The notes under the pieces: generated by a model | What the model was told of the DNA's origin: nothing | Databases searched by the model: none | The model's input: the letters and a program-made list of their open reading frames with translations, nothing else | NCBI GenBank assembly: GCA_026786185.1 | Contig: JAJAYP010000241.1 | Span: 1 to 37,455, forward strand | Reading direction: 5' to 3' | Length of the DNA: 37,455 bases | Source of the DNA: Gemmatimonadaceae bacterium | GTDB lineage: Bacteria; Gemmatimonadota; Gemmatimonadetes; Gemmatimonadales; Gemmatimonadaceae | Part shown: positions 15,435-24,720 of the stretch, in pieces | Numbering within the stretch: the stretch's first letter is position 1 | Layout of the letters: each line of letters starts with the position of its first letter | Translations under genes and position numbers: made by a program

Positions 15435-17075
15435 ATGACCGAGACCGCGCCGCGACTCACTGTTTCCACGCGACCTTCGCGGACGCCGCGCGGCGTTCCC
15501 GGCGCCCGCCGCATCGCGGCGATCGACATCGGCTCCAACTCGGTGCGCCAGAGCGGCGCCGACGTCACGCCTCACGGCGGCATCACCGTGGTGGACGAGA
15601 TGAAGGCCGCGCCACGACTCGGTGCGGACCTCGACGTCACGGGGGTGCTGGGCACGACCGCGATGGAGCGCGCCGCGGAGGCCGTCGGCCGCATGGCCAC
15701 GCTCGCGCGACAGCCCGGCGCGACGCGGATCGAGGCGGTGGCGACGAGCGCGGTGCGCGACGCATCGAATGGCCAGCAGTTCGTCTCGCGCGTTCGGCAG
15801 GAGGCGGGCCTGGAGTTGCGGATCATCGACGGAGCGGGCGAGGCGAGGCTCTCCTGGCTGAGCGCCCTCGCGCACTTCGACGTCGGTCGCGGGCGGACGG
15901 TCGTGATGGACATCGGCGGCGGCTCACTGGAGCTCGCACTCGCCGCCGATGGCGTGCTCGACGACCTCGTGTCGCTGCCGTTCGGCGCGCTACGGCTGAC
16001 CGAGCGGTATCTGCGCGGCGGATCGGGGCCCAGGGCGGTGGAGAAGCTTCGCAAGCACGTGCGTGACGCGCTGAAGAACGTCCTGCCGCGGCGCGACTGG
16101 CGTGGCGCCCAGGTCATCGGCTCAGGCGGCACGTTCACCAATCTCGCCGGCGTCCACCTCGCTCGGCGCGGGATGCTCGTCGCCCGGAACGTGCACGCGA
16201 CCGCGGTGCCACGAGAAGAGGTCGAGCATATCCTCGACATGCTGGCGGCCATGCCGGCCGACGAACGCGGCGGCGTAACCGGGCTCAATCCAGAACGATC
16301 GGACATCATCGTGGCCGGCATCGCCGTCGCGGCGGAGGTGATGGCGCGGCTCGAAGCGAGGGACATCCATGTCTCGCGCTACGGCATTCGCGAGGGACTG
16401 CTGCTCGAGATCGCCCGCATCACGCCATCGGTGGCCGACCCGGGTGAAGCGCGAGAACGATCGGTGCGCGAGTTCGCGGAACGCTGCCACTACGAAGAGG
16501 GACATGCTTCGCAGGTGCAGCGGCTGGCGCTCCGCCTGTTCGACGCCGTCGGCGCACGGCTCGGCTGCGGACCGGACGAGCGACAGACACTCGGCGACGC
16601 CGCGCTGCTGCACGACGTCGGCTACCACATCAACTACGACCGGCACCACAAGCACTCGTACCATCTCATCCTGCATGCCGAGCTGCTGGGGATCACGCCG
16701 AGCGAGCAGGTGGTGATCGCGAACGTGGCGCGGTATCACCGCGGCGCGCCGCCGAAGAAGAAGCATCGCAACTTCAGCGGTCTCGACAAGGATCTTCGCG
16801 ACAGGATTCTCAGGCTTTCGGCCATCCTGCGGGTGGCCGACGGGCTCGATCGCGGGCACGTGGGCGCCGTCCGCGAGCTCGGCATCCGCTATCTCGAGCG
16901 CGCCCTCCGCATCACGCCGCGGCCGGCGAAAGGGGCGCGACAACTTCGGCTCGAGCTCTGGGGTGCCCACCGGAAGTCACAACTGCTCGCCGAACTTGCG
17001 GGAATCCCGGTGGAGATCGTGGCGAAGAACGGTGTCGTGCTGTCGTCGACCGAGGTGGACGCGATCGAGGGGTGA
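15435..17075 (+). CDS. ppx: Exopolyphosphatase / Ppx-GppA family with C-terminal HD domain
   Basis: 546 aa. Removes phosphate from polyphosphate ends, or hydrolyses pppGpp in GppA members. Actin-like ATPase fold: phosphate-1 motif IAAIDIGSNSVR near residue 29, EAVATSAVRDASNG, phosphate-2 motif VVMDIGGGSLEL near 156, and IGSGGTFTNLAGV near 230. The C-terminal HD-type region shows AALLHDVGYHINY, HKHSYHLI, ANVARYHRG and LRVADGLDRGH. After SVR the usual hydrophobic residue is replaced (QSGADV), a minor oddity. ATG 15435 is 12 bp after phoU with GGACGGGGT upstream, so it belongs to the pst-phoU transcript. It is convergent with ppk, 22 bp apart, giving opposing polyphosphate enzymes on opposite strands. 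Confidence 0.92.
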   Translation: MTETAPRLTVSTRPSRTPRGVPGARRIAAIDIGSNSVRQSGADVTPHGGITVVDEMKAAPRLGADLDVTGVLGTTAMERAAEAVGRMATLARQPGATRIEAVATSAVRDASNGQQFVSRVRQEAGLELRIIDGAGEARLSWLSALAHFDVGRGRTVVMDIGGGSLELALAADGVLDDLVSLPFGALRLTERYLRGGSGPRAVEKLRKHVRDALKNVLPRRDWRGAQVIGSGGTFTNLAGVHLARRGMLVARNVHATAVPREEVEHILDMLAAMPADERGGVTGLNPERSDIIVAGIAVAAEVMARLEARDIHVSRYGIREGLLLEIARITPSVADPGEARERSVREFAERCHYEEGHASQVQRLALRLFDAVGARLGCGPDERQTLGDAALLHDVGYHINYDRHHKHSYHLILHAELLGITPSEQVVIANVARYHRGAPPKKKHRNFSGLDKDLRDRILRLSAILRVADGLDRGHVGAVRELGIRYLERALRITPRPAKGARQLRLELWGAHRKSQLLAELAGIPVEIVAKNGVVLSSTEVDAIEG

Positions 17076-17097
17076 CCACACGGTTGCCCGCGAGCGC

Positions 17098-19224
17098 TCA
17101 GTCGCTCGCCTGCTGGGCGCGGGACGGCTCGTGGGACAGCGTCTCCTCCAGCTCGCCCCAGGAATCGCGGAGCAGTCTGGCCTGGGACGCGCGCGCCTCA
17201 GCGGCGGGAACGCGCTGGACATAGCGGCCGTCGGCGGACAGCTCCCATGCCTGCCGATCGTCCTCGAGATACGTCGAAAGCAGGTGCCGAAGCCGCTCGC
17301 GCAGCCGAGGCAGCTCCACCGGCGTGACCGCCTCGACGCGCCGCATGAAGTTGCGCGGCATCCAGTCGGCCGAGCCGATGTAGAACTCGTCGTCGCCGGC
17401 GTTGCCGAATTGCCAGACGCGCGAGTGCTCGAGAAAGCGACCGATGACGCTGATCACCCGGATGCGCGAGCTCACGCCATGCAGTCCGGGCCGCAGACAG
17501 CAGATCCCCCGCACGATCAGGTCGATTTCGACACCCGATTCCGACGCGGTATACAGCGCATCGATCGTCTCGGAATCAACAAGCGCGTTCATCTTGGCGA
17601 CGATGCGGCCGCCGCGTCCGGCAGTCGCGTGGGCACTCTCGCGCTGAATCAGCTCGATGAACCGCTCGCCCATGTTCGCCGGCGCGACCAGCAACTTCCG
17701 GTAGAGTCGCTGACGTGAGATGCCAGTGAGCGAGTTGAACAGATCGCTCACGTCGGCGGCGATCGATGGGCTGCAGGTGAAGAGGCCGACGTCGGTGTAC
17801 AATCGCGCCGTGCGCGAGTTGTAGTTGCCGCTGCCGATGTGGATGTAGCGGCGGATCCCATCGGGTTCGCGGCGCACGACCATCGCGGTCTTCGTATGGG
17901 TCTTCAAGAGGGCGGAGCCGTAGGCGACGTGCACTCCGTAGTCCTCGAGCGTGCGCGCCCACGTGATGTTGTTCGCCTCGTCGAATCGCGCGCGGAGTTC
18001 CACGAGGACCGCCACCTGCTTGCCACGTTGCGCCGCCTCCGTAAGCGCGCGCACGATCGCGGTGTCGCCCGAGGTGCGGTAGAGCGTCAGCTTGATCGCC
18101 AGCACGTGCTCGTCGATCGCTGCACTCTGGAGGAAGCGCTCCACGGTTGCGGGAAAGGAATCGAAGGGATGGTGCACGAGCAGGTCCCGCTCGCGAATGA
18201 CGTCGAAGATGGAACGATCCGGGTCCCGCAGCTCCGGGGGCACGCTCGCCGTGAAGGGCGGGTCCCGCAGTTCCACGATGTCGAGCGACGCCAGTTCCAG
18301 GAGGTCCGACAGATCGAGCAGGTGCCCGGCATCCTCGACGTCCGATTCGCTCAGGGACGTCTTCGCCGGAAAATCCGCGTCGCGCAGTTCGTCCAGCAGT
18401 AGCGACCGCAGGTGCGCCGGCATGTCGTCCTGCACCTCGAGCCGGATCACCTCGCCGAACCGACGCTCGAAGACGCGCTCCTCGATGGACGCCAGCAGGT
18501 CATCGGGATCCTCGAGGTTCGTGAACTCGAGGTCGGAATAACGCGTGACGCGGAAGGCGTACCAGCCGAGCACGTCCATTCCGGAGAACAAGGCCTCCAG
18601 GTTTTCGCCGATTACCTGCTCGAGCGGCACGAAGTGGTGTGCGCGACCCGGAACGGCGACCCATCGTGACAGCCGCTCCGGGACTTTCACACGGGCGAAG
18701 TGCACGCTCTGCTGCGCCGGATCGCGAACCTCGACGGCAAGGGAGAGCGACAGGTTGGAGACGTAGGGAAAGGGATGCCCGGGATCGACGGCGAGCGGCG
18801 TGAGCACCGGGAAGATCTGCGACTCGAACTGTTCGTCGATCGCGCGGCGCTCGCCGGCCGTCAGCTCGCTCATGCGCACGAGCCGCACCCCGTGCGGCGC
18901 GAGCTCGCCAAGCAGGTTCGCCAGGCATTGTCGCTGGTCGGCGAGGAGCAACGCGACGCGGGAGCGGATCGCCGCGAGCTGCTCGGCCGCCGTCAGCCCG
19001 TCGGGGGTGTGGTGCAGCACCCCCGATGCGACCTGCCGGCGCAGTCCCGCGACCCGCACCATGAAGAACTCGTCGAGATTGCTCCCGAAGATGGCGAGGA
19101 ACTTGAGACGTTCGAGCAAAGGCACGCGCGTGTCCGCCGCCTCATGCAGGACACGCGCGTTGAAGGCGAGCCAACTGAGCTCGCGATTCAGGTACAGCGG
19201 CGGAGGTGCGCCTTCCTCGTGCAT
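17098..19224 (-). CDS. ppk: Polyphosphate kinase 1
   Basis: 708 aa, normal for PPK1; makes polyphosphate from ATP reversibly. N-terminal NRELSWLAFNARVLHEA and FLAIFGSNLDEFFMVRVAGL, then PLAVDPGHPFPYVSNLSLSL. Two phospholipase-D-like catalytic halves follow: LTLYRTSGDTAIV, ARFDEANNITWARTLEDYGVHVAYG, KTHTK with His443, HIGSGNYNSRTARLYTDVG, ICCLRPG, and VIGRFLEHSRVW with His600. The 157-residue spacing of His443 and His600 equals that of the catalytic pair His435/His592 in E. coli. The gene starts 25 bp after pstS on the same strand, implying a pstS-ppk operon that makes storage polymer when phosphate uptake is induced. Confidence 0.96.
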   Translation of the reverse strand: MHEEGAPPPLYLNRELSWLAFNARVLHEAADTRVPLLERLKFLAIFGSNLDEFFMVRVAGLRRQVASGVLHHTPDGLTAAEQLAAIRSRVALLLADQRQCLANLLGELAPHGVRLVRMSELTAGERRAIDEQFESQIFPVLTPLAVDPGHPFPYVSNLSLSLAVEVRDPAQQSVHFARVKVPERLSRWVAVPGRAHHFVPLEQVIGENLEALFSGMDVLGWYAFRVTRYSDLEFTNLEDPDDLLASIEERVFERRFGEVIRLEVQDDMPAHLRSLLLDELRDADFPAKTSLSESDVEDAGHLLDLSDLLELASLDIVELRDPPFTASVPPELRDPDRSIFDVIRERDLLVHHPFDSFPATVERFLQSAAIDEHVLAIKLTLYRTSGDTAIVRALTEAAQRGKQVAVLVELRARFDEANNITWARTLEDYGVHVAYGSALLKTHTKTAMVVRREPDGIRRYIHIGSGNYNSRTARLYTDVGLFTCSPSIAADVSDLFNSLTGISRQRLYRKLLVAPANMGERFIELIQRESAHATAGRGGRIVAKMNALVDSETIDALYTASESGVEIDLIVRGICCLRPGLHGVSSRIRVISVIGRFLEHSRVWQFGNAGDDEFYIGSADWMPRNFMRRVEAVTPVELPRLRERLRHLLSTYLEDDRQAWELSADGRYVQRVPAAEARASQARLLRDSWGELEETLSHEPSRAQQASD

Positions 19225-19249
19225 CGGCTACGCTCGGCCGGGCTCTGAG

Positions 19250-20323
19250 CTACTGCGGCAGCTGGATCGAACTCAGGCGGGTCACCAGCGCCGACCGCAT
19301 GCTCTCCGGCAGCGGCGCGTAGTCCAACGGGGCCGCCATGCTCTGGCCGTTCGTGAGAGCCCAGCGAATGAAGTCCACCACCTTCTTGCCCTTCACGGCG
19401 TCCGCCTGCTTCTCGTAGAGCAGGATCCAGGTGAACGAGGAAATCGGGTAGACGCCGGCGCCTGGCGCGTTCACGATGGAAACCCGATAGTCGGTACTCG
19501 CCGGCAGCTTGCTCGAGATGCCTGCGGCCGCCGCCGTCACGGAGGCGATCGTGGGAGCCACGAATTCGCCAGCGGCGTTGCGCACAGTGGCGGTCGACAG
19601 CTTGTTCTGCGTGGCGTACGCGAGTTCCACATACCCGATGGCGCCCGGCGTCTGCTTCACCTGACCGGCGACGCCTTCATTTCCCTTGCCTCCCAGACCG
19701 ACCGGCCACTGCACTTCCTTGCCCTTGCCCGGCTTGGTCGCCCAGGCGGTGCTGACGGCGGCGAGGTAGTCCGTGAAGACGTAGGTGGTACCCGATCCAT
19801 CGGACCGGTGCACGACGAGAATGTCGTCGGCGGGCAGCGCGACGCCGGGATTGAGTGCCATCAATCGCGGGTCGTTCCACTTGCTGATCTGGCCCTGGAA
19901 GATCGCGGCGATCGCGTCACCGCTCATCTTGAGCGGCTGGGTGACAGCGGGAAGATTGTAGATCACCGTCACGGCGCCGAGCACCGTGGGAATGTGCAGG
20001 ATCGCGCCGCCCTTCGCCTTGGCCAGCTCTGCGTCACTCATGGGCGCGTCCGACGCGCCGAAGTCCACCGTCTGTTCGGTGAGCTGACGGATACCACCGC
20101 CGGACCCGATGGACTGATAGTTCACCTTCACGCCGGACTTGCCGGCGTACTCGTTCACCCATTTGCTGTAGAGCGGATTGGGGAACGTCGCACCGGCGCC
20201 GGTGAGGTCGGCGCCTGAGGTCCTTGAGGCTGGGGGAGCGCCAGTGTCGCCCGGCGTCTTGGCACCGTCGCCGCATGCGGCGAACAGCGAGAGGGAGATG
20301 AGCGCGATGAATTTGCGGTCCAT
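19250..20323 (-). CDS. pstS: Phosphate-binding lipoprotein PstS
   Basis: 357 aa. Periplasmic high-affinity phosphate receptor feeding PstCAB. Start ATG 20323 gives MDRKFIALISLSLFAAC, a lipoprotein signal with lipobox LFAAC; longer in-frame starts add unrelated residues. Mature motifs: LTGAGATFPNPLYSKWVNEY, SIGSGGGIRQL, DFGASDAPMS, IPTVLGAVTVIYNLP, LVVHRSDGSGTTYVFTDYL, and near the end YPISSFTWILLYEKQ. Phosphate-contact segments (GATFP, GSGGG, DGSGT) are intact. Unusually it is not in front of pstC but 6 kb away, on the opposite strand, heading an operon with ppk. A 7-4-7 Pho-box-like repeat lies 79-96 bp upstream of the start. Confidence 0.95.
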   Translation of the reverse strand: MDRKFIALISLSLFAACGDGAKTPGDTGAPPASRTSGADLTGAGATFPNPLYSKWVNEYAGKSGVKVNYQSIGSGGGIRQLTEQTVDFGASDAPMSDAELAKAKGGAILHIPTVLGAVTVIYNLPAVTQPLKMSGDAIAAIFQGQISKWNDPRLMALNPGVALPADDILVVHRSDGSGTTYVFTDYLAAVSTAWATKPGKGKEVQWPVGLGGKGNEGVAGQVKQTPGAIGYVELAYATQNKLSTATVRNAAGEFVAPTIASVTAAAAGISSKLPASTDYRVSIVNAPGAGVYPISSFTWILLYEKQADAVKGKKVVDFIRWALTNGQSMAAPLDYAPLPESMRSALVTRLSSIQLPQ

Positions 20324-20401
20324 TGGCTTCACGGGAATGGGGTGGGACACGCGGTAAAGATCGCCAGTCTGCGACGCGTTGCCGCGGTCGGACCACCTGC
20401 T

Positions 20402-20419
20402 GTGACACGATAGATACAT
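20402..20419 (-). promoter_or_regulatory. Candidate Pho box upstream of pstS
   Basis: On the minus strand ATGTATC (20419-20413), TATC and GTGTCAC (20408-20402) form a 7-4-7 direct repeat. The six-mers TGTATC and TGTCAC are exactly those of the candidate box at 6128-6145, in swapped order. The orientation faces pstS and the distance to the start is about 79 bp. PhoB binding is inferred. Confidence 0.5.
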
Positions 20420-20510
20420 AGGCGGCCGGCGCTTACACAGCGGATCAGGCCGTAACGCGCTCCGAACCGTGGCTCGGTCGACCACGCGCTAGCGGGCGCG
20501 GGTGAATTCA

Positions 20511-20540
20511 ACGGCCCTCGTCCGCTTGGACGGGGGCCGT
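20511..20540 (+). terminator. Strong terminator-like hairpin not behind a known gene
   Basis: ACGGCCCTCGTCC (20511-20523) pairs over 13 bp (one G-T) with GGACGGGGGCCGT (20528-20540), loop GCTT, followed by TTTC. It has the shape of an intrinsic terminator, but the plus strand upstream has no gene because pstS runs the other way. It could end a small transcript or act in the dnaK leader. Confidence 0.5.
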
Positions 20541-20735
20541 TTCATGTGCGTCAGTCTCGTTCGCGAACTGTCGAATGGGCATCGTGGTGTCCACGTCGCG
20601 TCAGCCTGACACGTTCCGACCAAGAAGACGGGCCACGCGCTGTCAAACTGGCGTGGAGCACCGGGTCCCGGACTTGCCCCTTCCCTTCGCGTCCGCGGCA
20701 GTGACTGCCGCTCTTCACATTTCATCGAGGTAGCA

Positions 20736-22685
<1,950 letters not shown>

Positions 22686-22722
22686 TCACGCGCATTTCCG
22701 GCGCGATGCATCGGAAACCGGT

Positions 22723-22762
22723 CGGGCGCCGTACCTGTCCCATGGAGGGACGATGGCGCCCG
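22723..22762 (+). other. Nested hairpin between dnaK and htrA
   Basis: CGGGCGCC (22723-22730) pairs with GGCGCCCG (22755-22762), and inside it GTCCC (22737-22741) pairs with GGGAC (22747-22751). No T run follows, so it is either a rho-independent-like stop lacking its tail, a 3'-end stabiliser for dnaK, or a leader structure of htrA, which starts 54 bases later. Confidence 0.5.
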
Positions 22763-22816
22763 GCCGAGCATGACGGGTGGAGTACGGCTAGCAACTTTTT
22801 CGGAGACGGAACCAGC

Positions 22817-24370
22817 ATGGCATCCAGATTCTCGCGCGCTCGCTTCGGCGGCGTCGTCGTCATCGCCTTCGTGTGCGGCCTGCTCTTCGCCTCGGGGCTC
22901 GACCTGACGAAGTTCGGTTTCGCCCAGGACGGCAAGGGCGGAAAGGTGGCGTCGTCACAGGTGCAGTCGCTTGCCGAGACAGGGAGCGCGTTCGAGGCGA
23001 TCGCCGATCACGTCACGCCGGCCGTCGTCTCGATCCAGACGCAGCGCGTGCGGTCGAACGTGCGCCGCGGTCCGCAGCGTCCGGGCATCGAGGATTTCTT
23101 CCGGAACTTCGAACAGCAGCAGCAGCCGCAGCGTGAAGAGGCACAGGAAGCCAGCGGCACCGGCTTCATCGTGTCCAAGGACGGCTACATCCTCACGAAC
23201 AACCACGTGGTCGCCGACGCCGACAAGGTGACGGTCACGATGCTCGACAAGCGGACGTTCGAGGCTCGCGTCATCGGTCGTGATCCCACCACCGATGTGG
23301 CGGTCATCAAGGTGAACGGCGTCGACCTGCCCGTGGTGGAGCTCGGCGACGACAACCTGGCGCGCGTGGGACAGTGGGTCGTGGCGATCGGCAACCCGCT
23401 CGGCCTCGACTTCACGGTGACCGCGGGGATCATCAGCGCGAAGGGCCGGCCGCTGCCGGGATTGCTCGGCGGCAAGTACGAGATCACGGACTTCATCCAG
23501 ACCGACGCAGCGATCAATCCCGGCAACTCGGGCGGGCCGCTCGTCAACATCCGTGGTGAGGTGGTGGGCATCAACAGCGCCATCGCCAGCAGCACCGGTT
23601 TCTACGCGGGCTACGGCTTCGCGATTCCCGTGTCGCTTGCAAAGCAGGTGATGGACGACCTGATCGCGTACGGCAAGGTGCGCCGGCCGGTCATCGGCGT
23701 GGCGATCACCAACGCCACCGCCACCGACGCGCGGGCGGCGGGGCTGAAGGACGTGACGGGGGTGCTCGTGCAGACGTTCAGTTTCGTTCCCATCGACGAG
23801 AGTCCGGCCAAGAAGGCCGGCATGGAGCCGGGCGACGTCATCATCGCGGCCGACGGCAAGCCGACCGACCGGGTCAGCACGCTCCAGCGCATCGTGCGCT
23901 CTCACAAGCCGGGCGAGACGATGACGTTCGAGGCGATGCGCTTCGGCGCGAAGAAGACGTTCCGCGTGAAGCTGGCGGAGGCGCCGGAAGCACCGCAGCA
24001 GGTGTCGGCGGCGCCCGCGCCCGCGCGCGGGAGCGAGTCCGCGAGCCGGCAGTTCGACAAGATCGGGATCGCCGTGGAACCGGTCTCGCCGGAGTTGATC
24101 ACGCGCGCCCGCATCGCCGAGCCGTATCGGCGCGGGCTGATCGTGAGCGACGTGAATGTCACGGGTCCCTCGTATCGGAAGCTGACCGCCGACGGGATGA
24201 TCCTGTTGCAGGTGATCAATCCTGGCCCCAAGCGCGACCTGCGGTCGCCGGCGGACCTGGACGCGGTGCTGTCGCGGCTCAGGTCGGGCGACCTGGTGAC
24301 CTTCCTCGTGTACGACCTTGGCCAGGACGGCCCGCCGCGGGCGGTCTCGGTGCAGGTGGGCGGGGGGTGA
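22817..24370 (+). CDS. htrA: HtrA/Deg-family periplasmic serine protease
   Basis: 517 aa. Start ATG 22817 has GGAGACGGA before it and opens directly into an N-terminal export/anchor segment (GGVVVIAFVCGLLFASGL, about 11-28); the frame is open from 22706 but that part is not protein-like. Trypsin-type protease domain about 110-285: GTGFIV, His130 in LTNNHVV, Asp160 in DPTTDVAVIKV, Ser238 in NPGNSGGP. PDZ1 about 290-385 (KAGMEPGDVIIAADGKP), a short Ala/Pro linker, PDZ2 about 410-510. A glutamine-rich LA loop lies near 98-105. Acts in envelope protein quality control. Follows dnaK by 131 bp; its end is followed by a heptamer repeat and a terminator. Confidence 0.95.
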   Translation: MASRFSRARFGGVVVIAFVCGLLFASGLDLTKFGFAQDGKGGKVASSQVQSLAETGSAFEAIADHVTPAVVSIQTQRVRSNVRRGPQRPGIEDFFRNFEQQQQPQREEAQEASGTGFIVSKDGYILTNNHVVADADKVTVTMLDKRTFEARVIGRDPTTDVAVIKVNGVDLPVVELGDDNLARVGQWVVAIGNPLGLDFTVTAGIISAKGRPLPGLLGGKYEITDFIQTDAAINPGNSGGPLVNIRGEVVGINSAIASSTGFYAGYGFAIPVSLAKQVMDDLIAYGKVRRPVIGVAITNATATDARAAGLKDVTGVLVQTFSFVPIDESPAKKAGMEPGDVIIAADGKPTDRVSTLQRIVRSHKPGETMTFEAMRFGAKKTFRVKLAEAPEAPQQVSAAPAPARGSESASRQFDKIGIAVEPVSPELITRARIAEPYRRGLIVSDVNVTGPSYRKLTADGMILLQVINPGPKRDLRSPADLDAVLSRLRSGDLVTFLVYDLGQDGPPRAVSVQVGGG

Positions 24371-24372
24371 GG

Positions 24373-24417
24373 GTGAACGGTGAACCGTGAACCGTGAACC
24401 GTGAACGGTGAACCGTG
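24373..24417. repeat. Heptamer tandem repeat GTGAAC(C/G), six copies
   Basis: Six contiguous 7-bp units (GTGAACG, GTGAACC x3, GTGAACG, GTGAACC) plus a partial GTG, starting 3 bp after the htrA stop. Non-coding on the plus strand. Short heptamer arrays of this kind usually vary in copy number by slippage. Confidence 0.95.
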
Positions 24418-24419
24418 TG

Positions 24420-24455
24420 ACGGGCACCCCCGCGTGAGGCTGGGGTGCCCGTTTG
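24420..24455 (+). terminator. Intrinsic terminator of htrA
   Basis: ACGGGCACCCC (24420-24430) and GGGGTGCCCGT (24442-24452) form a perfect 11-bp stem with an 11-nt loop, followed by TTTGG. Located 50 bp after the htrA stop, directly behind the heptamer array. Confidence 0.8.
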
Positions 24456-24516
24456 GCTTCGTTCACTGGGTCGGCACCTGCCCACCGGCTTCCGGGACCC
24501 GTAACTTCCGGGAGGG

Positions 24517-24598
24517 GCGAGAGTGGCGAAACTGGCAGACGCACCAGACTTAGGATCTGGCACCGAAAGGTATAGGGGTTCAAGTCCCCTCTCTCGCA
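24517..24598 (+). tRNA. tRNA-Leu (anticodon UAG)
   Basis: 82 nt. Acceptor arms GCGAGAG (24517-24523) and CTCTCGC (24591-24597) pair perfectly, discriminator A at 24598. The anticodon stem CCAGA/TCTGG holds loop CTTAGGA, anticodon TAG, reading CUA/CUG-family leucine codons. A variable arm (CACCGAAAGGTAT region) is present as in type II leucine tRNAs. The T arm is AGGGG-TTCAAGT-CCCCT. CCA is not encoded. TAACTT at 24502-24507 may be its -10 element. Confidence 0.97.
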
Positions 24599-24720
24599 TG
24601 GGATAGACCGCACGAGCGGCGCAGGGTCCGGCGTGGTGGAACATCTGCGGCGCGCGTACGTTCATTCGACAAACCCAACGAGTTTTTTCCAACCCCGTAG
24701 TCCGACGCGAACCAGGCTGG

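Larger units (their letters stand above)
20324..20735. other. 412-bp divergent intergenic region pstS / dnaK
   Basis: Holds the pstS Pho-box-like repeat (20402-20419), a strong plus-strand hairpin (20511-20540), a small palindrome GTCAGCCTGAC (20600-20610) and an inverted repeat CCACGC...GCGTGG (20633-20656). No CIRCE element, HAIR repeat or ORF with coding character was seen. The dnaK ribosome-binding site GAGGT is at 20726-20730. Confidence 0.6.

Noticed and set aside
16122-16970. 282-aa minus-strand ORF inside ppx
   Set aside because: Antisense shadow of the exopolyphosphatase gene with no domain features.
20324-20735. tRNA or known riboswitch before dnaK
   Set aside because: No cloverleaf with consistent acceptor and T arms could be formed, and no known riboswitch core was recognised; only hairpins remain.
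24373-24417. CRISPR-like array
   Set aside because: Units are 7 bp and contiguous, with no spacers and no cas genes nearby.
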